A stretch of DNA of 64,000 nt from Myxococcota bacterium. Its GTDB lineage: Bacteria; Myxococcota_A; UBA9160; SMWR01. A program made the position numbers and the translations under genes. The notes below the pieces were generated by a model. That model did not search any database and was not told the DNA's origin. It worked only from the letters and a program-made list of their open reading frames with translations. Position 1 is the first letter of the stretch. Every line of letters begins with the position of its first letter. The stretch lies in assembly GCA_022447545.1 (NCBI GenBank), contig JAKVBI010000023.1, positions 46,202-110,201 of the forward strand, given 5' to 3'. Below, piece by piece: positions 26,380 to 36,113 of the stretch.

Positions 26380-27237
26380 ATGAGCGCGGAGCCCCACGTA
26401 CCCGAGCCCCGCTGGGATGCCCAGATCGCCCTCGAGTTCGCCCTCCGCGGCCCACACACACGATTGGTGGGCCGGGAGCACGTGGGCCCTCTCGTGGTCC
26501 AGCGAACCTTCCACCCCGAGCCCGACGGCACCTGCCACGCCTACCTCGTCCACCCACCCGGCGGAATCGCCCAGGGCGATCACCTGAAGATTCAGGTCCG
26601 AGCAGTCGAGGGCGCCTCCGCCGTCGTCACGACGCCGGCAGCCACGAAGATCTACCGCTCCAACCAAGCCGCGTCGGTGTTGGATCAGTCCCTCGAGGCG
26701 ACCGGCGCATCGCGCCTCGAATGGCTCCCCCAGGAGACAATCGCCTTCGACGGTTGCCACGCCCGGATGACCACACGCGTGAGTCTGGACGATCAGAGCG
26801 CCTTCGCGGGATGGGAAATTCTATGCCTGGGGCGCACTCGCTCAGGCGAACGTATGCAGTCGGGCAGCTTCATCCAGCACCTCTGGGTCCAACGATCAGG
26901 CCAGCGCCTACTCAACGAACGGCTCGTTCTCGGGTTCGGGAATTGCGCCCGGACGGCTGCCTGGTCCCTGGCGGAACGGCCCGTGGTGGGCAGCTTCATC
27001 ATCGCCCCGGCCGACCCAAGCGTGCTCGAACCAGCCCAGCAACTCATTCGCGCGGAACTTCCCACTCCCAACGACGACGAACTGTTCGGAGTGACTTCTT
27101 TCCAAAGCCTGCTCGTCTTCCGCTACCTTGGGTCGCGCGCAGACCTGGCGCGCAGGCGTTTCGAACAGGCCTGGGCTCTGGCGCGTCCGCTGGTCTTCGG
27201 TACCCCCGCCTCTCGACCGAGGATCTGGAACACCTGA
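26380..27237 (+). CDS. ureD: Urease accessory protein UreD (UreH)
   Basis: A 285-residue UreD. Recognisable segments are PLVVQRTFHPEPDGTCHAYLVHPPGG near the start, TTPAATKIYRSN in the middle and LEWLPQETIAFDG. UreD is the scaffold that binds apo-urease and recruits UreF-UreG for nickel loading. I chose ATG 26380, with GGAG upstream, because homology begins just after it; the frame opens at 26263. It is first in ureDABCEFG, with an 83-base gap to ureA. Confidence 0.92.
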   Translation: MSAEPHVPEPRWDAQIALEFALRGPHTRLVGREHVGPLVVQRTFHPEPDGTCHAYLVHPPGGIAQGDHLKIQVRAVEGASAVVTTPAATKIYRSNQAASVLDQSLEATGASRLEWLPQETIAFDGCHARMTTRVSLDDQSAFAGWEILCLGRTRSGERMQSGSFIQHLWVQRSGQRLLNERLVLGFGNCARTAAWSLAERPVVGSFIIAPADPSVLEPAQQLIRAELPTPNDDELFGVTSFQSLLVFRYLGSRADLARRRFEQAWALARPLVFGTPASRPRIWNT

Positions 27238-27320
27238 CCCGAATCCCTGTTTGGCACAAGGACCCTCTGGCAATCGGAACCTGGGAATCAGGGAATCTCT
27301 GAAACAAGGAGCTGGACGCC

Positions 27321-27623
27321 GTGAACCTCACCCCCCGCGAGAAGGACAAACTCCTGTTGTTTGCGGCTGGCCTGGTGGCCGAGCGCCGCAAGGAAAAGGG
27401 TCTGGCCCTCAACCATCCGGAAGCCATCGCCTACCTGACCTCCGCCATTGTCGAAGGTGCACGCGAGGGGCGCTCGGTGGCCGAGCTCATGAACTGGGGC
27501 CGCACCCTGCTCTCGCGCGAGGAGGTGATGGATGGAGTGGCCGAAATGATCCCCGAGGTTCAAGTCGAGGCGACCTTCCCCGATGGCACGAAGCTCGTGA
27601 CCGTCCACGAGCCGATTCCGTAG
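27321..27623 (+). CDS. ureA: Urease gamma subunit
   Basis: A 100-residue urease gamma subunit of normal length, opening with [20 protein letters not shown] and containing [14 protein letters not shown] and [17 protein letters not shown]. It is part of the (UreABC)3 trimer that hydrolyses urea to ammonia and carbamate. The GTG start has AAGGAG about 10 bases upstream. ureB begins 4 bases after its stop. Confidence 0.97.
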   Translation: MNLTPREKDKLLLFAAGLVAERRKEKGLALNHPEAIAYLTSAIVEGAREGRSVAELMNWGRTLLSREEVMDGVAEMIPEVQVEATFPDGTKLVTVHEPIP

Positions 27624-27627
27624 CGCC

Positions 27628-27945
27628 ATGCGACCCGGAATGATCCAGACTGTCAAGGGTGAGATCGAACTCAACGCAGGGCGCCCCAAACTCATCCTGG
27701 AGATCTCGAACACCGGCGACCGCCCGATCCAGGTGGGATCCCACTACCATTTTGCCGAGACCAACAGTGCCCTGGCCTTCGACCGCAAAGCAGCGCGTGG
27801 GCATCGTCTCGACATCCCAGCAGGCAGTGCCATTCGCTTCGAGCCGGGGCAGGTGCGCGAGGTCGTCCTGATCCCGCTTGCGGGCAGACGTCACGTCTAC
27901 GGCTTCAACGCCCAGGTCATGGGCCCTCTCGAGGAAGAACAGTGA
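27628..27945 (+). CDS. ureB: Urease beta subunit
   Basis: A 105-residue urease beta subunit. It contains the typical [11 protein letters not shown] and the region [16 protein letters not shown], and ends [14 protein letters not shown]. It packs against UreA and UreC in the enzyme core. Its stop overlaps the ureC start as GTGA, so the subunits are coupled for stoichiometric synthesis. Confidence 0.97.
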   Translation: MRPGMIQTVKGEIELNAGRPKLILEISNTGDRPIQVGSHYHFAETNSALAFDRKAARGHRLDIPAGSAIRFEPGQVREVVLIPLAGRRHVYGFNAQVMGPLEEEQ

Positions 27946-29645
27946 GCACGATTTCCCGCGCCGCCTACGCAGAAATGTATGGTCCCACCACAGGGGATCG
28001 AGTCCGTCTGGCCGACACTGACCTTTGGGTGGAAGTGGAGAAAGACCACACCCACTACGGAGAAGAGGTCAAGTTCGGCGGAGGCAAGGTGATCCGCGAT
28101 GGGATGGGCCAGAGCCAAATGACTGGCGAAGCCATTCCCGACGTGGTGATTACGAACGCACTGATCCTCGACCACTGGGGAATCGTAAAGGCGGACATCG
28201 GCATCCGGAACGGTCGTATCACAGGCATCGGGAAAGCCGGCAACCCGGACATCCAACCCGACGTCGACATCCCCCTGGGCGCTGGTACCGAAGCCATCGC
28301 GGGCGAGGGTCTGATTGCCACGGCGGGAGCCCTGGACGTCCACGTTCACTTCATCTGCCCTCAGCTGGCCGAAGAGGCCCTGACGTCCGGGATCACCACC
28401 CTGATTGGCGGTGGCACGGGTCCGGCCACCGGGACCAATGCCACCACGTGTACACCCGGCTCTCGCAACATCGGCCTGATGCTCCAGGCCGCCGACGCGT
28501 TCCCCGTCAATCTGGGCTTCCTCGGCAAAGGCAACGCCAGCCTTCCCCAATCACTGGAAGAGCAAGTGCGAGCCGGAGCCATGGGGTTGAAGCTCCATGA
28601 GGACTGGGGAACCACCCCCGCGGCCATCGATTGCTGCCTCGACGTAGCCGAGCGCTTCGACATCGCCGTGGCCATCCACACCGACACGTTGAACGAGTCG
28701 GGTTTCGTGGAGGACAGCATTGCGGCCTTCAAGGGCCGCGCCATCCACACCTACCACACCGAGGGAGCCGGGGGCGGTCACGCGCCCGACATCATCCGGG
28801 CGTGTGGGGAAGTCAACGTGCTGCCCTCGTCCACGAATCCAACCCGGCCCTACACGGTCAACACCGTGGATGAACACCTCGACATGCTGATGCACTGCCA
28901 CCACCTCGACCCCTCGATTCCCGAAGACGTCGCCTTTGCGGAATCGCGCATCCGACGTGAAACCATCGCAGCCGAGGACATCCTCCACGACCTCGGAGCC
29001 TTCAGCATGATCGCCTCGGACTCCCAGGCCATGGGCCGCGTGGGAGAAGTGGTAATCCGAACCTGGCAGACCGCTCACAAGATGAAGGTCCAGCGTGGCT
29101 CACTCCCAGGGGATCCCGCAGGACACGACAACCTGCGCGTGAAGCGATACATCGCCAAGTACACCATCAATCCCGCCATCACCCATGGCATCAGTCACGA
29201 GGTCGGATCCCTAGAGGTTGGAAAAATGGCCGACATCGTGTTGTGGAAGCCCGACTTCTTCGGCGTGAAGCCCTCGCTCATCCTGAAAGGCGGCATGATC
29301 GCGTCGGCCCCCATGGGAGACCCGAATGCTTCGATTCCATCGCCCGAACCCGTCCACTACCGGCCCATGTTCGGCGCCTTTGCTGGGGCGCGACACGCCA
29401 CCTCGGTGAGCTTCATCTCCCAGGCGGCGGCCGACGAGGGCATCGCTGAGCAACTTTCTCTCGAAACCCCCGTGGTCGCAGTTCGCGACACGCGGCGTGT
29501 CGGCAAGTCGGACATGATTCACAACGATGCACTGCCGCAGATTGAAGTCGACCCGGAAACCTACGAGGTAATTGCCGACGGCGAGGCACTGCACTGCGAG
29601 CCGGCCACGGAACTTCCCATGGCCCAACGGTACTTTCTGTTTTGA
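27942..29645 (+). CDS. ureC: Urease alpha (catalytic) subunit
   Basis: A 567-residue catalytic subunit of normal length. The di-nickel ligands are visible: HVHF in [11 protein letters not shown], the carbamylated Lys in GLKLHEDWG, and later His and Asp ([22 protein letters not shown]). The mobile active-site flap includes [13 protein letters not shown] with the conserved Cys-His-His. It hydrolyses urea in the cytoplasm. All key residues appear intact, so the enzyme should be active. The GTG start overlaps ureB by 4 bases. Confidence 0.98.
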   Translation: MSTISRAAYAEMYGPTTGDRVRLADTDLWVEVEKDHTHYGEEVKFGGGKVIRDGMGQSQMTGEAIPDVVITNALILDHWGIVKADIGIRNGRITGIGKAGNPDIQPDVDIPLGAGTEAIAGEGLIATAGALDVHVHFICPQLAEEALTSGITTLIGGGTGPATGTNATTCTPGSRNIGLMLQAADAFPVNLGFLGKGNASLPQSLEEQVRAGAMGLKLHEDWGTTPAAIDCCLDVAERFDIAVAIHTDTLNESGFVEDSIAAFKGRAIHTYHTEGAGGGHAPDIIRACGEVNVLPSSTNPTRPYTVNTVDEHLDMLMHCHHLDPSIPEDVAFAESRIRRETIAAEDILHDLGAFSMIASDSQAMGRVGEVVIRTWQTAHKMKVQRGSLPGDPAGHDNLRVKRYIAKYTINPAITHGISHEVGSLEVGKMADIVLWKPDFFGVKPSLILKGGMIASAPMGDPNASIPSPEPVHYRPMFGAFAGARHATSVSFISQAAADEGIAEQLSLETPVVAVRDTRRVGKSDMIHNDALPQIEVDPETYEVIADGEALHCEPATELPMAQRYFLF

Positions 29646-30106
29646 GCGCCCAGGGCCATCGCGCGGAAGTTCCGGGCATCCGCCTAATCGACCGGATCCC
29701 CGGGGGTCGAGAACCCGATGCCCACCTGACCCTCTGCTTTGAGGATCGCCAGAAGAATCGCCTCCGAGCGCGGCTGGACGATGGGCGCGAGGTGGCAGTG
29801 GTCCTGGAATCCCAGGGTGTCATGCGTGGAGGCGACCACCTGGGTGGCGACGGGTTGACGGTGGAGGTCCGCGCCGCCGAAGAAAACGTATCGATGGTTT
29901 CGAGTTCCGACTCCCACCTTCTGGCTCGAGCCTGTTACCACCTCGGAAACCGCCACGTGCCCCTCGATATCCGACCCGGCGAGGTCGCCTATCAACGTGA
30001 CCACGTACTGGACGAAATGGTTCGTGGCTTGGGCCTGACGGTCGAACACGTGGCTCGGACCTTTGAACCCGAAGCAGGTGCCTATGGGGCTCACGAACAC
30101 CGCTGA
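29642..30106 (+). CDS. ureE: Urease nickel metallochaperone UreE
   Basis: A 154-residue UreE with the [21 protein letters not shown] peptide-binding part and the nickel-binding half containing [14 protein letters not shown]. It delivers nickel to the UreDFG complex. It lacks the long His-rich tail of some UreE proteins and ends in HEHR. The start is a TTG overlapping the ureC stop (TTGA); no later ATG is well placed. Its 3' end overlaps ureF by 23 bases. Confidence 0.9.
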   Translation: MSAQGHRAEVPGIRLIDRIPGGREPDAHLTLCFEDRQKNRLRARLDDGREVAVVLESQGVMRGGDHLGGDGLTVEVRAAEENVSMVSSSDSHLLARACYHLGNRHVPLDIRPGEVAYQRDHVLDEMVRGLGLTVEHVARTFEPEAGAYGAHEHR

Positions 30107-30785
30107 GGATCTCCAACTGCTCGGACCCCTGGTGCGGCTCCAGCAACTCGCGAGCCCGACCCTGCCCGTGGGGAGCTTCGCCTATTCTCAAGGCCTGGAA
30201 ACAGCCCGGGAATTCGGATGGGTGCACGATCGCGCGACTGCCCAGAGCTGGATCCTCGAACTCCTGCACGACGTAGTACCTGCAATCGACCTTCCTCTGC
30301 TCTCTCGCATGTACACCGCCTGGGCGGAGCACGACGAGGCAGCCGTGGAGGAGTGGTCGACGTTGCTTTTGGCGAACCGCGAGAGCGCGGAGTTCGTCGC
30401 CGAAGAGCATCATCTGGGTGCCGCTCTGGCGAGGTTACTGACCCATCTGGGCATCTCCGACGCCCAGCCCTGGATCGATCACCCACAGCGGACGCGCGCT
30501 GCAACCTTCAGCCTGGCAGCAGTTCGCTGGGAGATCCCCTTGAGTTGGACGGCTGCGGCCTGGGCCTTCGGATGGTGCGAGAACCAGGTCAATGCCGCGG
30601 TCCGCCTCATCCCCCTGGGCCAGTCGGACGGTCAATGCATCCTGCGCGAAGCCACACGTTTCATCCCCGAAGTAGTCGAGCGAGGTCTCGACACCGACGA
30701 CGACGAAATCGGTTTCGCAACTCCGCGCCTCGCCCTGGCCAGCGCGCTACACGAGACGCAGAACGTTCGCTTGTTTCGCTCTTGA
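30084..30785 (+). CDS. ureF: Urease accessory protein UreF
   Basis: A 233-residue UreF. Diagnostic segments are [18 protein letters not shown] near the N-terminus and [15 protein letters not shown] at the end. UreF is an all-helical bridge between UreD and UreG that gates GTP hydrolysis during nickel insertion. I chose ATG 30084, with AGG upstream; a TTG at 30063 also exists in frame. It is co-transcribed with ureE and ureG. Confidence 0.94.
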   Translation: MGLTNTAEDLQLLGPLVRLQQLASPTLPVGSFAYSQGLETAREFGWVHDRATAQSWILELLHDVVPAIDLPLLSRMYTAWAEHDEAAVEEWSTLLLANRESAEFVAEEHHLGAALARLLTHLGISDAQPWIDHPQRTRAATFSLAAVRWEIPLSWTAAAWAFGWCENQVNAAVRLIPLGQSDGQCILREATRFIPEVVERGLDTDDDEIGFATPRLALASALHETQNVRLFRS

Positions 30786-30811
30786 CTCTCGACTCTTTGG
30801 AAAGGAAGAAC

Positions 30812-31435
30812 ATGAGCCGCTCCACACCTCTTCGACTCGGAATCGGTGGCCCGGTGGGTTCCGGGAAAACCGCACTGGTTCTCGCTCTCTGCATGCGACT
30901 GCGTGACCGCTATTCAGTCGCCGTCGTCACCAACGACATCTACACCCGTGAAGATCGCGACTTTCTCGTCCGCCATGGCGCCCTCCCGTCGGATCGCATC
31001 GAAGGGGTAGAAACCGGTGGCTGCCCGCATACGGCCATCCGCGAGGATGCTTCCATCAACCTCGAAGCCATCGCCCAATTGAACGAGCGCATCCCGGAAC
31101 TCGACCTGGTGATCGTCGAAAGTGGAGGCGACAACCTCGCGGCTACCTTCAGCCCGGAGCTCTCGGACTTGACCATCTATGTGATCGACGTAGCCGCAGG
31201 AGACAAGATTCCCAGAAAAGGGGGGCCTGGCATCACACGCTCGGACCTGCTGGTCATCAACAAGACCGACCTCGCCGACAAAGTGGGGGCCTCCCTCTCG
31301 GTCATGGACCGTGACTCTGCGAAGATGCGTGGCGACCGACCGTATCTCTTCACAAGCCTACGTGAGGAACGCGGTGTCGAAGAGGTGGTTTCCTTCATCT
31401 GCCACCAGGGAATGCTCGGACTCGAGACGCATTGA
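30812..31435 (+). CDS. ureG: Urease accessory GTPase UreG
   Basis: A 207-residue SIMIBI GTPase. It has Walker [10 protein letters not shown], the nickel-binding CPH in [15 protein letters not shown], the [11 protein letters not shown] switch region and the NKTDLAD guanine motif. It couples GTP hydrolysis to nickel delivery into UreC. The ATG at 30812 follows AAGGA. It is the last gene of the urease operon. Confidence 0.97.
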   Translation: MSRSTPLRLGIGGPVGSGKTALVLALCMRLRDRYSVAVVTNDIYTREDRDFLVRHGALPSDRIEGVETGGCPHTAIREDASINLEAIAQLNERIPELDLVIVESGGDNLAATFSPELSDLTIYVIDVAAGDKIPRKGGPGITRSDLLVINKTDLADKVGASLSVMDRDSAKMRGDRPYLFTSLREERGVEEVVSFICHQGMLGLETH

Positions 31436-31526
31436 GCGCGAACGAACCCACCGCACGAGTGTATACTAATCCCGTTCAATCCATCCCACGGCTGGGTCCA
31501 GACCCTGCCAATGAATGGGGAAACGC

Positions 31527-31859
31527 ATGGCTGTGATCGTCAGACCCGACGAACGCGTGCTCGAGCCCTATCCCGGCTCCAACGACGGGCTCAAACTCTC
31601 AAGGCTCCGACCCGATGATCCCTACGTCCACATGACCGAAGTTCCACCGGGCTACGAGATCGGGCTGCACAGTCATTCGGAAACCGAGGTGACAGTGATC
31701 CTGTCAGGATCAGCCCAGGTCGGAGACTCCGAATGCGGCCCCGGCACGGTACTCATGATCGAAGCGAACGAGGAGTATGCGCTCCGCGCCGGTGACGACG
31801 AACCCCTGACCTTCGTGGTGATCCGTCCGCGCAAGGCCAGCTACAAAATGAGCCCATGA
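31527..31859 (+). CDS. Small cupin-domain protein
   Basis: A 110-residue single cupin. GLHSHSETEVTVILSG is cupin motif 1, with metal-binding His-x-His and Glu. The second motif region reads GPGTVLMIEANEEYALRAGDD. Such proteins are metal-dependent isomerases, oxygenases or sensors; the role is unknown. ATG 31527 with GGGGA upstream is preferred over ATG 31515. Its stop overlaps the aldolase start (ATGA), so it belongs to a five-gene operon. A weak TATACT lies at 31462 without a good -35. Confidence 0.78.
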   Translation: MAVIVRPDERVLEPYPGSNDGLKLSRLRPDDPYVHMTEVPPGYEIGLHSHSETEVTVILSGSAQVGDSECGPGTVLMIEANEEYALRAGDDEPLTFVVIRPRKASYKMSP

Positions 31860-32593
31860 GCGCCTTGGAACGCCGTTACCGCCGTGGCCTGGCCGAAGGC
31901 CGCCAAGTCACGGGCGTCTTCTGCTGTCTCGATGGCTTTGCGACGTCGCATCTGCTCGCTGCTGCCGGTTTCGACTTTCTGATCTTCGACCGTCAGCACG
32001 CCGCCTACACCTGGCCTGAACTCGAGCAACTCTGCTTCCGTGTGCGATCGGAGGGCGCATCGCCCTTCATCCGGGTTGCCTCGACCGAAGAAGCGGAACT
32101 CAACCTGGCCCTGGATCTACCCGTGGACGGAATCGTCCTTCCGAACCTTGTTTCAGCCGAGGACACGCGGCGCGCACTTTCTTTCTGCAAGTTTCCTCCA
32201 GAAGGAGTTCGCTCCCTGGGAAACGAAAGGCACGATGCCATCTGGGGCGCGTACAGTCAGCCCGAACCTCTGGTGGGCATGCTGGTCGAACACCCGGGCG
32301 CCGTCGAAGAACTCGACGAAATCCTGCAGCTCGCCATCGACTTCGTCTGGGTCGGCGCACACGATCTCTCGGCGCTCATGGGCCTCGACCCCCACGAAGC
32401 CTTCGGACCCGACGGAAGAGCTCCGGAACTCGAAGAGGCCTACCAGAAGATCAAGGCAACGGCGCAAAAGCATGGCGTCGTGTACTGGGACGCACCGGGC
32501 TCACCCGATGCCGCCGTGGTGTTTGGAGGAGTCGATGCACGCATGTTCTCCGCCGCCGCTGAAAAGGCTCTGGCCCAAGCCCGGGGCACGTGA
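31856..32593 (+). CDS. HpcH/HpaI-family class II aldolase
   Basis: A 245-residue HpcH/HpaI (2,4-dihydroxyhept-2-enedioate aldolase-like) TIM barrel. FDRQHAAYTWPELEQ carries the catalytic His region, SPFIRVAS the substrate Arg, VLPNLVSAEDTRRAL the metal strand, and FPPEGVRSLG a family motif. It would cleave or form a C-C bond giving pyruvate or glyoxylate and an aldehyde. It overlaps the cupin and dehydrogenase genes, implying a joint pathway for a hydroxy- or oxo-acid. Confidence 0.88.
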   Translation: MSALERRYRRGLAEGRQVTGVFCCLDGFATSHLLAAAGFDFLIFDRQHAAYTWPELEQLCFRVRSEGASPFIRVASTEEAELNLALDLPVDGIVLPNLVSAEDTRRALSFCKFPPEGVRSLGNERHDAIWGAYSQPEPLVGMLVEHPGAVEELDEILQLAIDFVWVGAHDLSALMGLDPHEAFGPDGRAPELEEAYQKIKATAQKHGVVYWDAPGSPDAAVVFGGVDARMFSAAAEKALAQARGT

Positions 32594-33627
32594 TGCGCAA
32601 ACGCATCTACCTCCCCCAACCGATGCTCCACCCGGACGGCGAAGAACTCCTTCGCAAGGAATGCGACATCGTGTTGGCCAGCGAACTCGACGAAGCAGAC
32701 CGTGGCGCCGCTCTGGCCTCGGCCCACGGCTTCTCGGGTGGTGTCGCCGTTGATGCAGCTCTCATGGATCGAGCGCCAAATCTCGAGGTGATCGGTTTCC
32801 CGGGCTCGGGTTACGAGGCCATCGACGTTGCCGCAGCCACGGACCGCGGCATCTGCGTCGTCTACGCTGCGGGCTCCCAGTACACCGCGGTTGCCGAGCA
32901 CGCCCTCGGCCTCGCGTTGTCTGTCGCCAAGCGAATCGGCTATTCGGATCGCTTTCTCCACCGAGAAAAGCGTTTCATCGATCGCAGTGTCTTCACCGGT
33001 GACGGCTGGCCAGGGTTCCCCCATGAGATCTCCGGCAAGACCGTTGGACTGCTGGGCTTCGGCTTCATCGGGCGAGACCTCGCTCGCAAATGCCGCGCCG
33101 CGTTCGACATGCGGGTGCTGGCCTACGACCCCTACTTCGACCCCGTCGAAGCCGAACGACAGGGGGTCACCCTCTACCGCACACGAAGCGAACTCCCTCA
33201 GCTTCTGGCTCAGAGCGACTTCGTCGTGCTGTGCCTACCCTTGAACGACGAGACTCACCACATCCTGGGCGCGGCAGAACTGGAAGCCATGCGGTCGGAC
33301 GCGGTATTGATCAACGTCTCACGTGGTGGAACCGTGGACGAAGTCGCTCTCGAACAGGCGCTCCGAACGGGTGCCATTGCCGGAGCCGGTCTCGACGTCT
33401 TCGACCCCGAGCCCACACGGGACAACCACCCCCTCTTCGATCTCGAAAATGTCGTGCTCACACCTCATATCGGAGGCTGGGTCGAAGAGGCCCTACCGCG
33501 TCTCGCCGTCACCGCAGCACGAGAGATGCTCATGGTGCTTCGAGGCGAGCGCCCTACCCGAATCGCAAATCCCCAAGTCTGGGATGACCCCTCACGGCGA
33601 GTTCGCGGAATCGAGGACCCCCAATGA
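32593..33627 (+). CDS. D-isomer 2-hydroxyacid dehydrogenase
   Basis: A 344-residue D-2-hydroxyacid dehydrogenase. The Rossmann motif is LLGFGFIGRDLARK, followed by YDPY. The substrate Arg is in NVSRGGTVDE, the Glu in DVFDPEPTRDNHPL, and the catalytic His in TPHIGG. It would reduce an oxo acid with NADH, possibly the product of the overlapping aldolase. ATG 32593 overlaps the upstream stop as TGATG. Confidence 0.9.
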   Translation: MRKRIYLPQPMLHPDGEELLRKECDIVLASELDEADRGAALASAHGFSGGVAVDAALMDRAPNLEVIGFPGSGYEAIDVAAATDRGICVVYAAGSQYTAVAEHALGLALSVAKRIGYSDRFLHREKRFIDRSVFTGDGWPGFPHEISGKTVGLLGFGFIGRDLARKCRAAFDMRVLAYDPYFDPVEAERQGVTLYRTRSELPQLLAQSDFVVLCLPLNDETHHILGAAELEAMRSDAVLINVSRGGTVDEVALEQALRTGAIAGAGLDVFDPEPTRDNHPLFDLENVVLTPHIGGWVEEALPRLAVTAAREMLMVLRGERPTRIANPQVWDDPSRRVRGIEDPQ

Positions 33628-34778
33628 GTGATACCCGCTACTGGATCATCGACGCCGACACCCACGTCACCGAACCGCCCGACCTGTGGACCAGCCGCCT
33701 TCCGTCGAAGTGGGCGGACCGGGCTCCACACATCGAATGGGATGACGAAAAGGAGCAGGAGGTCTGGGTCATCGACGGGCAGCGCGCCACCCCCATCGGG
33801 GTCACTGCAACGGCCGGTTGGAAGGATCCCTTCCCCGCCAACCCTCCGACCTTCGACGACTGCCACCGCGGCTCCCATGACCTCGAAGACCGCCTGAAGT
33901 ACATGGATTCTCTGGGGATCTGGGCGCAGGTCCTCTACCCGAACGTCGGCGGATTCGGAACCCAGGCTTTCCAGCGGATCGACGACCCCGCTCTCAAGCT
34001 GGAATGTGTGCGCGCCTACAACGACTTTCTGATCGATTGGATCTCGCCAGAACCGCGACGCTTCGCGCCCGTGATGGCCACCCCCTTCTGGGACGTGGAA
34101 GCAACCGTCAAAGAAATCGAGCGTTGTGCGGGACGCGGACACAAGGGCCTGCTCTTCACAGGTGAACCCCATGCCCATGGCCTTCCCTATCTATCGGACC
34201 GTTCCTGGGACCCGATCTGGGCAGCCGCCCAAGCCGCCAAATTACCGGTGAGCTTCCACATCGGTAGCGGAGACACCAGCGACATTGGTCCCGAGCGCGT
34301 TGAAGTCGAAGGCTACGCCACCAATTCCGCACGCGGTGGCAGCGCCCTCTTTCTCGCCAACGGAGGCCACATCCTCGACCTGCTGTTCAGCGGCATCCTG
34401 CCGAGATTCCCGGAGCTTCAGTTCGTTTCGGTGGAAAGCGGTGTCGGTTGGGTTCCCTTCGTCCTTCAAGCAGCCGACTACCAGTTCGGCCAACTGGGCG
34501 TACGGGCTGAGCGCCCGGAGTTCGAGTTGAAGCCCAGCGAATACTTCCGCCGCCAAGTCTACGCATGTTGTTGGTTCGAGAAGGTCAACCCAGACGTTCT
34601 CGAGTTCGTCCACACCGACCGGGTGCTGTTCGAAACCGACTTTCCTCATCCCACGAGCATCTATGCTCAAGACGTACACCGCTCCATCGAAGATGGCCTC
34701 GCCGACCTCTCGGAGACTGACCGTCGCATGGTGCTGTGGGACAATACGGCCGCACTCTACGGAATCGCCCCCCCCTGA
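33624..34778 (+). CDS. Amidohydrolase family protein (amidohydro_2 type)
   Basis: A 384-residue ACMSD-like amidohydrolase. DADTHVTEPPDLW carries the D-x-H ligands, PVSFHIGSGD the mid-barrel His, and VLFETDFPHP the late Asp. It is related to the 6028 product in fold but differs in sequence and loops, so it is not a recent copy. It overlaps the dehydrogenase gene by 4 bases (ATGA). Likely a hydrolase or decarboxylase in the same pathway as the aldolase and dehydrogenase. Confidence 0.87.
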   Translation: MSDTRYWIIDADTHVTEPPDLWTSRLPSKWADRAPHIEWDDEKEQEVWVIDGQRATPIGVTATAGWKDPFPANPPTFDDCHRGSHDLEDRLKYMDSLGIWAQVLYPNVGGFGTQAFQRIDDPALKLECVRAYNDFLIDWISPEPRRFAPVMATPFWDVEATVKEIERCAGRGHKGLLFTGEPHAHGLPYLSDRSWDPIWAAAQAAKLPVSFHIGSGDTSDIGPERVEVEGYATNSARGGSALFLANGGHILDLLFSGILPRFPELQFVSVESGVGWVPFVLQAADYQFGQLGVRAERPEFELKPSEYFRRQVYACCWFEKVNPDVLEFVHTDRVLFETDFPHPTSIYAQDVHRSIEDGLADLSETDRRMVLWDNTAALYGIAPP

Positions 34779-34853
34779 TTCCAATCGACAAGGCATTCAC
34801 TCTCGGCCCCGTCGAAAAGCAGCGTCGAGTGCCGAGTCCGGTATGGTGGGCTC

Positions 34854-36113
34854 ATGGTCACGAATCCTCCGGGGACTTTTTCCGCCCTGAAATTTCCCGA
34901 GTTCCGTGCGCTCTGGTTCGGAAGCCTCCTCTCATTCGTAGCCTTCTTCATGTCGACCATCGTCCAGAGTGTCGTCGCCTTCGAGGTCGGGGGAACGAAC
35001 AGTGCCGTGGGCAAGATCGTCTCGGGCCAGGGCATCGCCATGCTGCTGATCGGACCCCTTGGCGGGGCAATTGCAGACCGTTGGCCCAAGCGGAGAGTGA
35101 TCGTGTTCGGCCAGGCGCTGGCGGCCGGGGTCTTCCTCTGGACTGGACTCCTGATCGCGAGCGGTGCCATGACAATCGTCTGGTTGGCGATCAGCGCATT
35201 CTCGATCGGCGTGTCCATCGCATTCATCGGCCCATCGCGTCAGGGAATGACGGTCGAATTGGTGCCGGCAACCATGCGCGGCAACGCCATGGCGATCAAC
35301 AACGTGGCCAACACAGGGGCTCGGGTGATGGGCCCGGCCGTGGCGGGCATCCTGCTCGCGTGGGAGAGTTCGGGACCTGCAGGAAGCTACCTGATCATGA
35401 CCCTCTGCTACCTCGCCGCCACGGTCTTCATGGCCTGGGTTCCCCGGATCGAAGTACAGCCCGAAGCCAGATCCCGACCGGTTCTGCGCGACATCGCCGA
35501 AGGGCTCTCCTACGTCTTCTCTCACAAGCGTCTGCGCCTACTCGTGCTCTTCTTCACCATCTCGATCTTCATGGGTTTTCCGCACGTGACGGTCCTTCCC
35601 GGCCTTGCGGAAAACGCCCTGGGGGGAACTGCGGTCGATATCAGTGAACTCTTCCTCGCTTCTGCGGTGGGAGCTCTGGCGGCGAGCTTGGCCGTGACGC
35701 GGTTTGGGGACTCGCCCCACGCCGACATCATCTACACCGGTATGGCCGGGTTGTTCGGAGTCTCGCTGCTGGGACTCGCGTGGTCCCCGAGTTTTTTCTG
35801 GGCACAGCTTTCCATGTTCGGCGTAGGAGCAGGAAGTGGCGGATTCCAAGCCCTCAATGCCTCGGTCATCGCCAGGGAGACCGCCCTCCCCTACATCGGC
35901 CGCGTCATGTCACTCGTCATGCTGGCGTTCGGTGGTTTCGGCCTGATGGCGCTGCCCTATGGGTATCTCGCCGACTGGGCGGGAGAGCGGAACACGATCG
36001 TCGTCATGGGATGCAGCGTGCTTCTGGTGACCGCAGTCTTCCGTTTCCTGCTGGTTCGAGAGAGCGCAGACCGGGAATCCGCACCGCTACCTGCCGAGCC
36101 TCTGGACTCATAG
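34854..36113 (+). CDS. MFS transporter (EntS/MFS_3-like)
   Basis: A 419-residue membrane protein with twelve predicted hydrophobic segments. The MFS motif A-like loop is GGAIADRWPKRRVIV and the repeat of it in the second half is YGYLADWAGERN. The start FSALKFPEFRALWFGS is typical of the MFS_3 (enterobactin exporter-like) group. It probably exports or imports the small molecule handled by the four genes before it. Its stop overlaps the convergent ZIP-like gene by 6 bases, leaving no room for a terminator between them. Confidence 0.87.
   Translation: MVTNPPGTFSALKFPEFRALWFGSLLSFVAFFMSTIVQSVVAFEVGGTNSAVGKIVSGQGIAMLLIGPLGGAIADRWPKRRVIVFGQALAAGVFLWTGLLIASGAMTIVWLAISAFSIGVSIAFIGPSRQGMTVELVPATMRGNAMAINNVANTGARVMGPAVAGILLAWESSGPAGSYLIMTLCYLAATVFMAWVPRIEVQPEARSRPVLRDIAEGLSYVFSHKRLRLLVLFFTISIFMGFPHVTVLPGLAENALGGTAVDISELFLASAVGALAASLAVTRFGDSPHADIIYTGMAGLFGVSLLGLAWSPSFFWAQLSMFGVGAGSGGFQALNASVIARETALPYIGRVMSLVMLAFGGFGLMALPYGYLADWAGERNTIVVMGCSVLLVTAVFRFLLVRESADRESAPLPAEPLDS

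Noticed and set aside
27252-27268. Perfect TGGCAC resembling a sigma-54 -24 box before ureA
   Set aside because: No TTGC element lies at the required distance downstream (the sequence there reads ACCCTC).
31462-31467. TATACT as -10 box before the cupin operon
   Set aside because: The nearest TTG-type -35 is 24 bases away; spacing is wrong, so a promoter here is unsupported.
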